Assembly (NCBI RefSeq): GCF_001457415.1
Contig: NZ_LN881722.1
Span: 620,001 to 684,000, forward strand
DNA from: Gorillibacterium timonense
GTDB lineage: Bacteria > Bacillota > Bacilli > Paenibacillales > NBRC-103111
Direction of reading: 5' to 3'
Length of the DNA stretch: 64,000 bases
Position 1 is the stretch's first letter, and the number at the start of each line of letters is the position of its first letter. A program made the position numbers and the translations under genes. This document shows, piece by piece, positions 37,550-46,392 of the stretch. Under the pieces are notes generated by a model. That model did no database searches and had not been told where the DNA came from. It saw nothing but the letters and a program-made list of their open reading frames with translations.

Positions 37550-38725
37550 TCAAGTCGCCTCTATAACTTCCCGAGTGCGCAAGGGCAGCCGGATCATGAA
37601 ACTCGTGCCTTGGCCTTCGGTGCTGGAAACCTCCAGCTTGCCGCCGTGGTCTTGAATGATTTTCAGGGAGATGGAGAGGCCGAGGCCGGTTCCCGTCTGC
37701 TTGGTGGTGAAAAAGGGATCGAAGATCTTTTTGAGATCGGCCGGACGGATGCCCTTACCGGTATCGGTGAGAACCACATGAACCCAGCCTTTGCTGTTGT
37801 ATAGCCGGATGGTGACCTTGCCTGGCTCCGTCATCGCTTCGAGCGCGTTTTTGATCAGATTGACAAAGACTTGGACCATTTTGTCGGCATCCATGTAGAC
37901 ATGGAGATCGGGGGAGTATTCGCTATATTGCAGCTGGTGACGCAGAATACGAGCTTCGGATTCCGTCAGGGAGATGACCTTTTGCAGACACTCGTGCATG
38001 GAACTAACCTGGTAGCAGGTGATCCGAGGCTTGGAAAATTCCAAAAACTCGCCGGTCAACTCGGTCATCCGTTCCACTTCGTCCGACAGCAGCTCGTACC
38101 ACGGCTTGATGTTGTAATTTTGGCTTTTGGACAGCTGCAGGAAGCCTTTGATGGTCGTAAGCGGGTTGCGGATTTCATGCGCCATCCCGGCAGCCAGCTC
38201 TCCGATGACCTTCAGCTTTTCCGATTGATAGAAGCTGCTTTCCCGTTCGATCTGCTCGATCAGCTGATTCTTTTCCCGCTCGGTCTTGACGATGTACTGA
38301 ATGATAAAGACGACGGCTAGCGAGGTTAGAAAATCCGAGACGACCGCCAGATAATTGTATTTGGTGACGTCCATATAAGACAATCGAGCTCCCGTGTACA
38401 GAAGCATGGACATGGCGCCGACAAAGATGGCAATAGACACCTTTTTGATGGGATAGAGCACCTTGCTGAGCAGGATGATATAAAGAGAGTAGCACCAGTT
38501 CAACTGGGAGACATAATGGAAACTGAATAAAATCAGAAATTGTAGCACAGAAAAGAGCGTAACCTGCTTCGGGAACCGAATGTCCGAGAACATGCTGACG
38601 ATAAGCAGCAAGCCTAGACTAATGAGCATCGCCTCATTCAGGTCTTTTCCTAATGTGATGGAAGAATACACCACAAAAACCACATAGAGCGGAAACACAA
38701 CATAGTAGACTATCCGGGAGATCAT
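37550..38725 (-). CDS. Membrane sensor histidine kinase (KinB-like)
   Basis: About 391 residues. The first 170 are hydrophobic, with five or six predicted membrane helices (from MISRIVYYVVFPLYVVFVVY on) and almost no external loop. A short coiled coil (KTEREKNQLIEQIERESSFY) leads into HisKA with the phospho-acceptor His in AAGMAHEIRNPLTTIKGFLQ. HATPase_c follows with N-box LINLIKNALEAM-like residues, DTGKGIRPADL and GTGLGLSISLKIIQDHGG. This layout matches KinB/ResE-like sporulation or redox kinases sensing within the membrane. ATG 38725 has GGAG nine bases upstream, better than ATG 38785. No response regulator is adjacent. It lies beside, but not within, the heme operon. Confidence 0.92.
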   Translation of the reverse strand: MISRIVYYVVFPLYVVFVVYSSITLGKDLNEAMLISLGLLLIVSMFSDIRFPKQVTLFSVLQFLILFSFHYVSQLNWCYSLYIILLSKVLYPIKKVSIAIFVGAMSMLLYTGARLSYMDVTKYNYLAVVSDFLTSLAVVFIIQYIVKTEREKNQLIEQIERESSFYQSEKLKVIGELAAGMAHEIRNPLTTIKGFLQLSKSQNYNIKPWYELLSDEVERMTELTGEFLEFSKPRITCYQVSSMHECLQKVISLTESEARILRHQLQYSEYSPDLHVYMDADKMVQVFVNLIKNALEAMTEPGKVTIRLYNSKGWVHVVLTDTGKGIRPADLKKIFDPFFTTKQTGTGLGLSISLKIIQDHGGKLEVSSTEGQGTSFMIRLPLRTREVIEAT

Positions 38726-38895
38726 CGTAGCAACTCCATGTGTAAGATTTTGTAAGCAACCGTGGCCTCCCACTTGATTCGACATTTTTCATGGTAATTC
38801 CTTCTTTTCTGTAAAAGGAATCCGAAGCGGGTTGGGACATTCGGTGCGCTTCTGTAGTACCGGGTATTTCTGTTCCATAAGGGGCTATGCGGTGT

Positions 38896-39909
38896 TTATA
38901 GCGAAAAGGAGGTCTTCTTCCATTCCGCCGTGCTGAACAGCAAGTCGTGGGCGATCATCCGCTCCCCCCATACTTGAAGAAAACCGTGGGTTATGGCGCG
39001 GACTTGATCCTCGGTGTGCCCGTGAATCATGGCATAGAGATTGTAGGGCCAATCCGGGTAGGCCTTGCGCCGATAACAGTGGCTGACCTCGGAGCGGGCA
39101 GCCAATTGCCTGCCCGCTTCAGCCACGCAGCCGGGCGGAAGCTGGCAGACGAGCATCCCACCGGCGGCGAAGCCCGCGTGCCGATGCCGAAGAATCACGC
39201 TGATCCGCTTGAGCGCGCCGTATGCGGACAAAGCTTCGAGGCGGATGAGCGCTATCTTTCGGGTGCAGCCGGCTCGTTCGGCCAAACAGCCGTAGGGGTC
39301 CCGGCAGAGAGGGAGATCGTGAGCCAAGCGGAGCAGCGTAAGATCGAGAGAGTCAAGCGGTCGATCAGACGGCTCGGCGGAATCCGGTCCGACAGGAATT
39401 TCGGCTCCTGGGGAACTTCCTTCCATATCAAGATAGACCCTGAGCTTGTACACTTCCTCGGAAGGGAAATCGTAAACCTGCTTTGCCCGAGAGATCTGAA
39501 GGACGCGGTCCATAAAGCGATTCTTATCCGTATCGGAAGAGACAGACAGAGTGAACCACAGGTTCAATCGGCCAGTTCGGCGGTAGTTGTGCGTTACGCC
39601 GGGATGAGTATTGATGAGCTGCACTGTCGCTTCGTAACGGTCCTCCGGGACCTCCAGCGCGTGCAGGCCGCTTGTGAATCCGAGCCGTGACGGGTTTAGA
39701 ACGGCGCCGATCCGGCGGATGTACCCCTGCTCTTGCAGGCGTTCAAGCCGTAACAAGCATTCGCCCGCCGATACCTCGAGTGCTTGCGCAATTGGCTCAA
39801 AAGGGTCCTCCACGAGTGGCAGTCCCCGCTGCATGAGATTGAGCAGCCTGCGGTCAAGCGCGTCCATCAAAACCGCAGGGTCGTTCGGAGAACTTGTAGA
39901 ACCTGTCAT
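38896..39909 (-). CDS. ahbAB: Fused siroheme decarboxylase AhbA-AhbB (Lrp/AsnC-like)
   Basis: A 337-residue protein with two tandem Lrp/AsnC-like halves. Each has a winged helix (about 16-65 and 180-230) and a ferredoxin-like domain with the decarboxylase-type motifs GVTHNYRRTGRLNLWFT and SHCYRRKAYPDWPYNLYAMI. The family removes two acetate carboxyls from siroheme to give 12,18-didecarboxysiroheme, the first step of alternative heme synthesis (or a step to heme d1). The two chains are usually separate; here they are fused. The ATG overlaps the stop of ahbD by four bases (ATGA). AAAGGAG precedes it. Such proteins are often misnamed AsnC regulators. Product in this organism is inferred from the operon. 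Confidence 0.88.
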   Translation of the reverse strand: MTGSTSSPNDPAVLMDALDRRLLNLMQRGLPLVEDPFEPIAQALEVSAGECLLRLERLQEQGYIRRIGAVLNPSRLGFTSGLHALEVPEDRYEATVQLINTHPGVTHNYRRTGRLNLWFTLSVSSDTDKNRFMDRVLQISRAKQVYDFPSEEVYKLRVYLDMEGSSPGAEIPVGPDSAEPSDRPLDSLDLTLLRLAHDLPLCRDPYGCLAERAGCTRKIALIRLEALSAYGALKRISVILRHRHAGFAAGGMLVCQLPPGCVAEAGRQLAARSEVSHCYRRKAYPDWPYNLYAMIHGHTEDQVRAITHGFLQVWGERMIAHDLLFSTAEWKKTSFSL

Positions 39910-40976
39910 CGCTTGTTCTCCTTTGCGGGCCGAGGGGATGGACAGGCTTGCCTCGGTTCTTCCTCTGTTAATGGAGACGTTCCAGTGCGGATTTTGTAGC
40001 ACCAAGGCTCCTCCGCCATATAATCTCCATTGTGATAGCGGTAAGCGCGAGCTCGGCAGCCGCCGCATAGGCCGATGTCCGAGCATGAGCCGCACGCCCC
40101 GCCATAGCCGGAATAATCGCGCAGCTGGTTGAATACCTCGCTGTCCCGCCAGATTTCGTCGAAAGGTGCCTCGCGAACGCTCCCGGCTTTGACCGGGAGA
40201 TACGGACAGATATGAACCTCGCCGTCCGGAAGGATGCAGCAGTACGATAGGCCGGCCAGGCAGCCGCGGGTATACCGCATCGGAAGCTCCATGTCACGGG
40301 CCATCGGCAGAAACTGCGGAGCGCAGGTCGGCTTGATGTCGAGGCGGCTCTTCTTGCCGCGATCGAGGACGGCCCGCAGGACATCGAAATAGCGGAGCTG
40401 CCTCAGCATATCGTCTTCGATCGCGGTCCCCCGGCCCGTTGGCACAAGGAAGAATGGATGGAGCGCACGAACATTTAGCTCCTCGGCTAAATCGGCGACG
40501 GCGGAGAAATGAGAGGCATTGTCCTCCGATAATGTCATGTTGATCTGAACATCCAGCTCCGCTTCCTGGCAGCGGCGGATGCCTTCGATCGCTTTCTCCC
40601 ATGCGTCGTACCGATTGCGGAAGTCGTTATGGAAGGAAGGATCGTGGCTGTCCAGACTGATCGCCGCTCCCGCAAGTCCCGCAGCCTTCAGCCGAACCGC
40701 CACGTCCTTCGTGATCAGCGTTCCGTTCGAGCCGAGGGCGGTTCGGAGTCCAAGAGAGGATGCGTATGCGATCAGCTCGAATAAGTCTTCCCGCATGAGC
40801 GGCTCCCCGCCGCTCAGAATCACGAGGCGGAATCCGGCCTTTCGGATTTCACTTAGAAGCTGCTTGCCCTCTTCCGTCGTCAGCTCCCGGTCTGTCGGTG
40901 CATCCGGCCCGGAGCTGCGGTAGCAGTGCTTGCAATAGAGATTGCATACCTTGGTTACGTTCCAGGAGATCAGCAT
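39906..40976 (-). CDS. ahbD: Radical SAM heme synthase AhbD (NirJ2-like)
   Basis: A 356-residue radical SAM enzyme. The [4Fe-4S] motif is CNLYCKHC (CxxxCxxC) near the N-terminus, followed by LSGGEPLMREDLFELI. The C-terminal part carries the second-cluster cysteines in CCILPDGEVHICPY, CGSCSDIGLCGGCRARAY and EEPWC. AhbD converts iron-coproporphyrin III to heme by decarboxylating two propionates to vinyls. NirJ2 is the older name for this branch. The start overlaps the end of ahbC by seven bases, and its stop overlaps ahbAB by four, so the three genes form a translationally coupled operon. Confidence 0.87.
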   Translation of the reverse strand: MLISWNVTKVCNLYCKHCYRSSGPDAPTDRELTTEEGKQLLSEIRKAGFRLVILSGGEPLMREDLFELIAYASSLGLRTALGSNGTLITKDVAVRLKAAGLAGAAISLDSHDPSFHNDFRNRYDAWEKAIEGIRRCQEAELDVQINMTLSEDNASHFSAVADLAEELNVRALHPFFLVPTGRGTAIEDDMLRQLRYFDVLRAVLDRGKKSRLDIKPTCAPQFLPMARDMELPMRYTRGCLAGLSYCCILPDGEVHICPYLPVKAGSVREAPFDEIWRDSEVFNQLRDYSGYGGACGSCSDIGLCGGCRARAYRYHNGDYMAEEPWCYKIRTGTSPLTEEEPRQACPSPRPAKENKR

Positions 40977-42175
40977 GGACGAGGTACTCCCGCGAACAGC
41001 CGGTTATCCGGCCTGATCTCCTCATCGGTGAGGTAGCACGAAGGGTCCTCGCTCCAGAAATCGCCTTCAGCCGTTGCGCGAGCGCGGAAATTACCATTGC
41101 ACAGGTTGAGCCACCCGCATTCGCCGCACCGACCCTTGAGCAGCGAGCCGCGATTTCGGAGGGAAGCGAGGAGAGGTTCATCAGGATCGGTCCAAATGGC
41201 GCTGAATGGGCGTTCGCGTATCGTGCCGAGAGAGCGGTCCCTTGTGAATTGATCCGGGTAGACATGGCCATGCCAATCGACGCAGCCGAAGGCAACGCCC
41301 GAGCGGTTGCCTCCGTTGTTTTGCAAGAGAGCGAGAACCGTATCGGCCGTCTCCGGATGATTCTCCTTGATATAGTGATAGAAGAGAATGCTGTCGGCAT
41401 GATTATCCACGGTGAGGATCTCCGTTCCCACGCCGCGCCTCTGGAAGTCCAGCACAGCCTTGATCAGGCGCAGCACAGCGTCTCTCGCTTCCTGCCGGGT
41501 GATATCCTCCTCGCGTAAATGCTGCCCGCGTCCGGTGTAGACCAGGTGATAGAAGCAAGCCCGGGGAATCCGTTCCTCCTCGATGAGGCGAAGGATGGAA
41601 TCGAGATCCTCATAGGTGTGGCGGCTGAGGGTAAAGCGCAAGCCGACCTTCTGACCAGCGGACAAGCAGTGACGGATTCCGGCAAGAGCTCCGCGGTAGG
41701 CGCCAGGTGCTCCCCGGAAACGGTCATTTCCTACCTCGCTTCCGTCCAGGCTGATCCCGACATATCCGGTGCCCGCTCTTTGCAAGCGATGTGCCGTTTC
41801 TTCTGTGATCAACGTTCCGTTGCTGGAGACGACGGGCCGGATTCCACGGGCGGCTGCATATTCGATCAAGGTAAAGAGATCCTCCCGCAGGAGGGGCTCT
41901 CCGCCGGAAAAAAGCAGGACGGGAACGTGAAAAGCAGCCAGATCGTCGATGAAGGCCAACGCTTCCTCATGGGAGAGTTCATCGGCATCCCCGCTTGCCG
42001 TCGCATTGGAATAGCAGTGGAGACAGTTCAGATTGCAGGCCCGGGTAACATTCCAGACGACAACAGGCCCGCGCCCGGAGGACACCCCGTGCTTCGTTTG
42101 AGCGGCATGCGGAGAATAACGCAAAGAATCGCCGTCGGCGGAGATTCCCGTTAACAGGCGGGTCAAATTCAACAT
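40970..42175 (-). CDS. ahbC: Radical SAM Fe-coproporphyrin synthase AhbC (NirJ1-like)
   Basis: A 401-residue radical SAM protein with a 40-residue N-terminal extension, then VVWNVTRACNLNCLHCYS (CxxxCxxC cluster motif) and LLFSGGEPLLREDLFTLI. The C-terminal auxiliary-cluster segment is CGECGWLNLCNGNFRARA followed by a distal Cys in EDPSC. AhbC removes acetate side chains from 12,18-didecarboxysiroheme to form Fe-coproporphyrin III; NirJ1 is the common annotation. ATG 42175 has GGAGG seven bases upstream. First gene of the ahbC-ahbD-ahbAB operon, divergent from glgP. The assignment of AhbC versus AhbD rests on length and motif pattern and could be exchanged. Confidence 0.85.
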   Translation of the reverse strand: MLNLTRLLTGISADGDSLRYSPHAAQTKHGVSSGRGPVVVWNVTRACNLNCLHCYSNATASGDADELSHEEALAFIDDLAAFHVPVLLFSGGEPLLREDLFTLIEYAAARGIRPVVSSNGTLITEETAHRLQRAGTGYVGISLDGSEVGNDRFRGAPGAYRGALAGIRHCLSAGQKVGLRFTLSRHTYEDLDSILRLIEEERIPRACFYHLVYTGRGQHLREEDITRQEARDAVLRLIKAVLDFQRRGVGTEILTVDNHADSILFYHYIKENHPETADTVLALLQNNGGNRSGVAFGCVDWHGHVYPDQFTRDRSLGTIRERPFSAIWTDPDEPLLASLRNRGSLLKGRCGECGWLNLCNGNFRARATAEGDFWSEDPSCYLTDEEIRPDNRLFAGVPRPC

Positions 42176-42582
42176 GAGCCAACCTCCATTTTTCTATAGA
42201 ACGGATACGTTCAGTATCTCCTTCCTATGGAAAATTACAGCAAATGAAAATGTGATAAAAAATTGAACGAAGAGGGCAGGAGGGTACCGATCAAAAATCG
42301 CGTTGTTTCATGGGAAATCGGGTTAATTGCAGCATGGATGATGCAAATAAGTGTATCATTTGCACAAATATTTGCGCAAAACATGGCGAATTAGCCGGAA
42401 AAATTGCTTTGATTTGCCTGAAAAGTATAGACCGTTTTTTCAAATAGTGCTATTATGATACCGTAATCGCTTTCATATAATCTTCATGTGCAATCAATAA
42501 TGCAAACGATTGTCTTGTGGGTAATGCCTATATGCAATGGCAATCGCGGGCAACCACCATTTCGGATCAGGAGGCGTATCGA
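42176..42582. promoter_or_regulatory. 407-base divergent control region between ahbC and glgP, with a 22-bp palindrome
   Basis: At 42359-42380 the half-site TTTGCRCAAAT is followed by its inverted copy, with only one mismatch in 22 bases. It lies about 184 bases before ahbC and 203 before glgP, so it may be a shared operator. TATAAT at 42476-42481 may be the glgP -10; no good -35 is visible. A canonical B. subtilis Fnr box (TGTGA-N6-TCACA) is not found, only a half-site TGTGA near 42250. Confidence 0.5.
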
Positions 42583-44196
42583 ATGAACGTAAAAGCATGG
42601 CCGACCGTCGCATACTTCAGCATGGAATATGGACTTCATTCCGATTTTAAACTGTATGCGGGCGGACTCGGTATTCTCGCAGGCGATTATATCAAGGGGG
42701 CCAAGGACATCGGCGCTCCGATTGTCGCGATCGGCATCAAGTGGAAGCAGGGCTATACCGATCAGCGGATCGATGCAGAAGGCAAGCCCTATGACACCTA
42801 CCATAACTATGTATATGATTTCCTCGAAGATACCGGAGTAAAGGTCACGGTTAAGGTACGCGGCATTCCGGTTGTGTGCAAGGTGTGGAAGACAGAGCAA
42901 TTCGGCAATAGCCCGCTTTATCTACTGGATACGGACATTCCTGAGAATGGGGATGCTTGGATCACCGGTCAGCTGTACGGCTGGTTCGGAGAAGAACGGA
43001 TCGCGCAGGAGATCGTACTGGGCATCGGCGGCGTTAAAGCGATGCGCGCTCTGAACATCCCCATCGACGTCTACCATTTCAACGAAGGGCACGCCGCCCT
43101 CGCTGCCACCGAGCTGATCCGCGAGAAGATGTTCGACGGCTACACCTTTGAAGAAGCCTGGAAGGCGACGCGGGAAGAAGTGGTCTTCACCACGCATACG
43201 CCGATCAAGGAAGGCAATGAAGAGCATCCGCTCGACAAGCTCGAATACATGGGAGCCTTCAACGGGCTAACCCGCGATCAGATGGTCCGCATCGGTGGCG
43301 AGCCTTTCAATATGACGGTTGCCGGGCTGCGGTTGTCCCGCATCTCGAACGCTGTAGCTCAGCTTCACGCGGATACGGCGAACAAGATGTGGAAGGAAGT
43401 CTCCGGACGATCCGCCATCATCGGCATCACCAACGCCATTCATACGCCTACCTGGGTGGATGAGCGCATGACGCGCGCCTTTGAAGCAGACGGAGATCTT
43501 TGGGCAGCCCATACTGAAGTTAAGGGAGAGCTCGTTGACTTTATCGAAAAGCGATCGGGCATCCGTTTGAATCCGGAAAACCTGTTAATCGGCTTCTCCC
43601 GCCGGGCGGCTCCCTACAAGCGCAGCGACCTCATCTTCTCCCAGCCGGAGTTGATTGAACCTTACTTGAAGGACGGTAAAATCCAGATCGTCTTCTCCGG
43701 CAAGGCACACCCGCTCGACGACACCGGAAAACGGATTGTCAGCAACCTTGTCGCCATGATGAAAAAATATCCGAAGAGCGTGGTCTTCCTGGAAAACTAC
43801 GACATGACCATCGGAGCGATGCTGACGCGCGGCTCGGACGTTTGGCTGAACAATCCGCGTCGTCCGCTCGAAGCGAGCGGAACCTCCGGCATGAAAGCAG
43901 CGATGAACGGGGTGCTGAACTGCTCGATCCTCGACGGCTGGTGGCCGGAGGCGTGTCTGGACGGAGAGAATGGCTGGCAGATCGGAGACGGCTTCGAGAC
44001 GAAGGACTTTGAACTGCTCGACAAGCATGACAGCGACGCGCTCTATGAAACGCTGCTGAAGCGGGTTGTCCCTACCTACTATGAAAACCGCTCCAAGTGG
44101 GTCGAGATGATGAAGAGAAGCATCGCCACGACGCGCGAGCCTTTCGCTACCAAGCGGATGCTGGAGGAATACTTCACCCGGATGTATATCAAGTAA
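42583..44196 (+). CDS. glgP: Alpha-glucan (glycogen/maltodextrin) phosphorylase
   Basis: A 537-residue short-form GT35 phosphorylase that releases glucose 1-phosphate from alpha-1,4-glucans. Motifs: YFSMEYGLHSDFKLYAGGLGILAGDYIK near the start (given by position only), VYHFNEGHAALA, FTTHTPIKEGNE, and the pyridoxal-phosphate lysine region RRPLEASGTSGMKAAMNG. The short family (about 540-560 residues) fits. AGGAGG at 42569-42574 and ATG 42583 are eight bases apart, so the further upstream ATG 42517 is rejected. Single gene followed by a terminator overlapping the MoxR leader. No glycogen synthesis genes are in this window. Confidence 0.95.
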   Translation: MNVKAWPTVAYFSMEYGLHSDFKLYAGGLGILAGDYIKGAKDIGAPIVAIGIKWKQGYTDQRIDAEGKPYDTYHNYVYDFLEDTGVKVTVKVRGIPVVCKVWKTEQFGNSPLYLLDTDIPENGDAWITGQLYGWFGEERIAQEIVLGIGGVKAMRALNIPIDVYHFNEGHAALAATELIREKMFDGYTFEEAWKATREEVVFTTHTPIKEGNEEHPLDKLEYMGAFNGLTRDQMVRIGGEPFNMTVAGLRLSRISNAVAQLHADTANKMWKEVSGRSAIIGITNAIHTPTWVDERMTRAFEADGDLWAAHTEVKGELVDFIEKRSGIRLNPENLLIGFSRRAAPYKRSDLIFSQPELIEPYLKDGKIQIVFSGKAHPLDDTGKRIVSNLVAMMKKYPKSVVFLENYDMTIGAMLTRGSDVWLNNPRRPLEASGTSGMKAAMNGVLNCSILDGWWPEACLDGENGWQIGDGFETKDFELLDKHDSDALYETLLKRVVPTYYENRSKWVEMMKRSIATTREPFATKRMLEEYFTRMYIK

Positions 44197-44206
44197 TTCC
44201 CAAAAC

Positions 44207-44268
44207 AAAACCGCCCTTTGGTACAATGGTGATAGATCATCACCGTTCACGCGAAGGTGCGGTTTTTT
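44207..44268 (+). terminator. Rho-independent terminator of glgP
   Basis: AAAACCGC (44207-44214) pairs with GCGGTTTT (44259-44266), with inner stems including GGTGAT/ATCACC and a T run. It lies only 40 bases before the MoxR start, so some readthrough or attenuation is possible. Confidence 0.75.
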
Positions 44269-44308
44269 ATTTCGTGAGAAAATCAAACGGAAACGGAGAG
44301 GTTATCCC

Positions 44309-45265
44309 TTGGAACTTCATGAAATTCGCGGCTTGACGGATCGCATCCGCGATAATGTGGCACAAGTCATTGTCGGCAAGGAAGAGGCCGTCGAGCTTAT
44401 TCTTATCGCGCTGATCACCGGCGGCCACGTCCTCTTGGAGGATGTGCCCGGTACGGGCAAGACGCTGCTCGCCAAAACGATTGCCCGCTCGCTCGATTGC
44501 AGCTTCAAACGCGTGCAGTTCACGCCAGACCTGCTGCCCTCGGATATTAGCGGGATCAACTTCTTCAATCAAAAGAGTGGGGAATTCGAATTTCGCGCCG
44601 GTCCGCTGTTCGCCCATATTCTGCTGGCCGATGAAATCAACCGGGCAACTCCGCGCACCCAGTCCAGCCTGCTGGAGGCGATGGAGGAGCGTCAGGTCAG
44701 CGTGGATGGAGATACCCGGGCGCTGCCCGACCCGTTCTTGGTCATCGCTACCCAGAATCCGGTGGAAAACCAAGGAACCTTTCCTTTGCCGGAAGCACAG
44801 CTAGACCGGTTTCTGCTGAAGCTTGCCATGGGCTACCCGAGCACGGAAGAGGGAGTCGAGCTGCTGATCCGGTTCAAAGAACAGAACCCGCTCGCGTCCG
44901 TCCGGCCTGTTGCCGATCGGAGTCAGCTTGTCGCGGCGGGACAGGCCTATTCCCGCGTGCGGGTCAGCGAGGATCTTCTTCGCTACCTCGTGGAGATCGC
45001 GGAGAAGACACGCATTCATCCGGAGCTCTCGCTCGGAGTAAGCCCACGCGGAACCCAAGCGCTGCTGCGCTCCGCCCAAGCTCTTGCAGTCATCCGCGGA
45101 CGGGATTATGTACTGCCGGATGACATCAAAAAACTCGTGAAGCCGGTATTCGCCCATCGGCTTGTGTTCCGCAATCGCATGAACGGACAAGCGGGCGGAG
45201 CGGACCGGATTCTTGACCGGATTGTTGCGGATACCGTGGTTCCGGCCGAAACCGGGATTCACTAG
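44309..45265 (+). CDS. MoxR-family AAA+ ATPase
   Basis: A 318-residue AAA+ chaperone-type ATPase. Walker A is GGHVLLEDVPGTGKTLLAK, Walker B LLADEINRATPRTQSSLLEAM with sensor 1 in VIATQNPVENQG. Typical MoxR-AAA_3 plus lid domain. MoxR proteins mature or activate partner complexes, commonly together with DUF58/vWA and transglutaminase-like proteins, as here. The start is TTG 44309, supported by GGAGAGG seven bases before; no ATG is available in frame. First gene of the moxR-DUF58-DUF4129 operon. Confidence 0.95.
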   Translation: MELHEIRGLTDRIRDNVAQVIVGKEEAVELILIALITGGHVLLEDVPGTGKTLLAKTIARSLDCSFKRVQFTPDLLPSDISGINFFNQKSGEFEFRAGPLFAHILLADEINRATPRTQSSLLEAMEERQVSVDGDTRALPDPFLVIATQNPVENQGTFPLPEAQLDRFLLKLAMGYPSTEEGVELLIRFKEQNPLASVRPVADRSQLVAAGQAYSRVRVSEDLLRYLVEIAEKTRIHPELSLGVSPRGTQALLRSAQALAVIRGRDYVLPDDIKKLVKPVFAHRLVFRNRMNGQAGGADRILDRIVADTVVPAETGIH

Positions 45266-45276
45266 AGGCTGCTGCG

Positions 45277-46392
45277 ATGGGGATCAGCTGGTTACTCTTG
45301 GCGGCAGGAGCCGTCATCTTCCTGCAAGCGCTTTTATTCCGTAAAAGGGCGCTTAAGCATCTTGCCTATTCCCGGGAATTCAGCCAGTCTCGCTGCTATG
45401 CGGGCGAGCAGGTGGAGCTGGTGGAGAACCTCACCAACCGGAAGCTGCTGCCGCTTCCCTGGCTCCGCATGGAGTCGATGATCCCGGCGGGACTTCGGTT
45501 CGACAAACAGGTGAACCTGGACATGTCGAGCGGGCAGCTCTACCAGAATCACAAGAGCCTTTTCAGCCTCATGCCGTATACCCGGATTGTCCGCTCTCAC
45601 AAGATTACCTGTGAAGCGAGAGGATACTACCGGCTGAACAGCGCGACGATGACGGCCGGCGATCTCCTCGGCATGCGCGCGGCGGTTCAACCGGTGGCAG
45701 CGCCGACCTCTCTGATCGTTTATCCCCGCTTCATCGCATTGGATGAGGTGGAGATCCGCTCCAACAGCTTCCAGGGGGATGTTACGGTTCGCCGTTGGGT
45801 GGTGGACGATCCCTTCCTCGTCAGCGGGGTGCGCGAATACCGCTATGGGGATTCCTTGAACCGCGTGAACTGGAAGGCGACCGCGAGAAGCGGCCGGCTG
45901 CAGGTGCATGAGCGGGATTTCACCGCCGATCCGCGGATCGTCATCCTCGTCAATATGGAGGTCAGCGAACACATGTGGGCGGCCGTTACCGACCCGGCGA
46001 TGATCGAGCGGGCGCTGTCGATTGCGGCCACCCTTACGAACGATGCGATCAGCCGCGGTATTCCGGTCGGCTTCGGAACGAATGGCTGGCTAATCGATGG
46101 AGACAAGCAGGCCGTCCATATCGGACCGGACGGTGGAGCGAAGCATCTCACGCTCCTGCTGGAAACGATGGCGAAGCTGGTGGTGGAGCGCTGCGAGCCG
46201 ATGGATGTCCTGCTGGAGCAGGAGGTCCTTCGCGGTACCGCGCACACGGATTATGTGCTTCTGAGTGCCTATGTGTCGCCGGCCATGCGGGAGTGGATGC
46301 GTCAGCTGGAGGCGCAGGGGAACTCGGTGAGCCGCATTCACTTGGAACCAACGCCGCTTACGGAGAAAAGAGGGGAAGAGGATGGGCAGTAA
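45277..46392 (+). CDS. DUF58 domain protein
   Basis: A 371-residue protein with one or two N-terminal membrane helices (ISWLLLAAGAVIFLQALLF) and the DUF58 core GVREYRYGDSLNRVNWKATAR, the most diagnostic block of the family. The rest is a vWA-like fold whose MIDAS residues are largely absent. DUF58 proteins are encoded beside MoxR ATPases and are thought to be their partners at the membrane. It begins 12 bases after the moxR stop, and the next gene overlaps it by 11 bases, so all three are coupled. Confidence 0.92.
   Translation: MGISWLLLAAGAVIFLQALLFRKRALKHLAYSREFSQSRCYAGEQVELVENLTNRKLLPLPWLRMESMIPAGLRFDKQVNLDMSSGQLYQNHKSLFSLMPYTRIVRSHKITCEARGYYRLNSATMTAGDLLGMRAAVQPVAAPTSLIVYPRFIALDEVEIRSNSFQGDVTVRRWVVDDPFLVSGVREYRYGDSLNRVNWKATARSGRLQVHERDFTADPRIVILVNMEVSEHMWAAVTDPAMIERALSIAATLTNDAISRGIPVGFGTNGWLIDGDKQAVHIGPDGGAKHLTLLLETMAKLVVERCEPMDVLLEQEVLRGTAHTDYVLLSAYVSPAMREWMRQLEAQGNSVSRIHLEPTPLTEKRGEEDGQ

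Noticed and set aside
38896-39909. AsnC/Lrp transcription regulator
   Set aside because: The two-domain arrangement, the motifs and the overlap with radical SAM heme genes fit siroheme decarboxylase far better.
42233-42270. Canonical Fnr site upstream of ahbC
   Set aside because: Only a TGTGA half-site is visible and the second half does not match.
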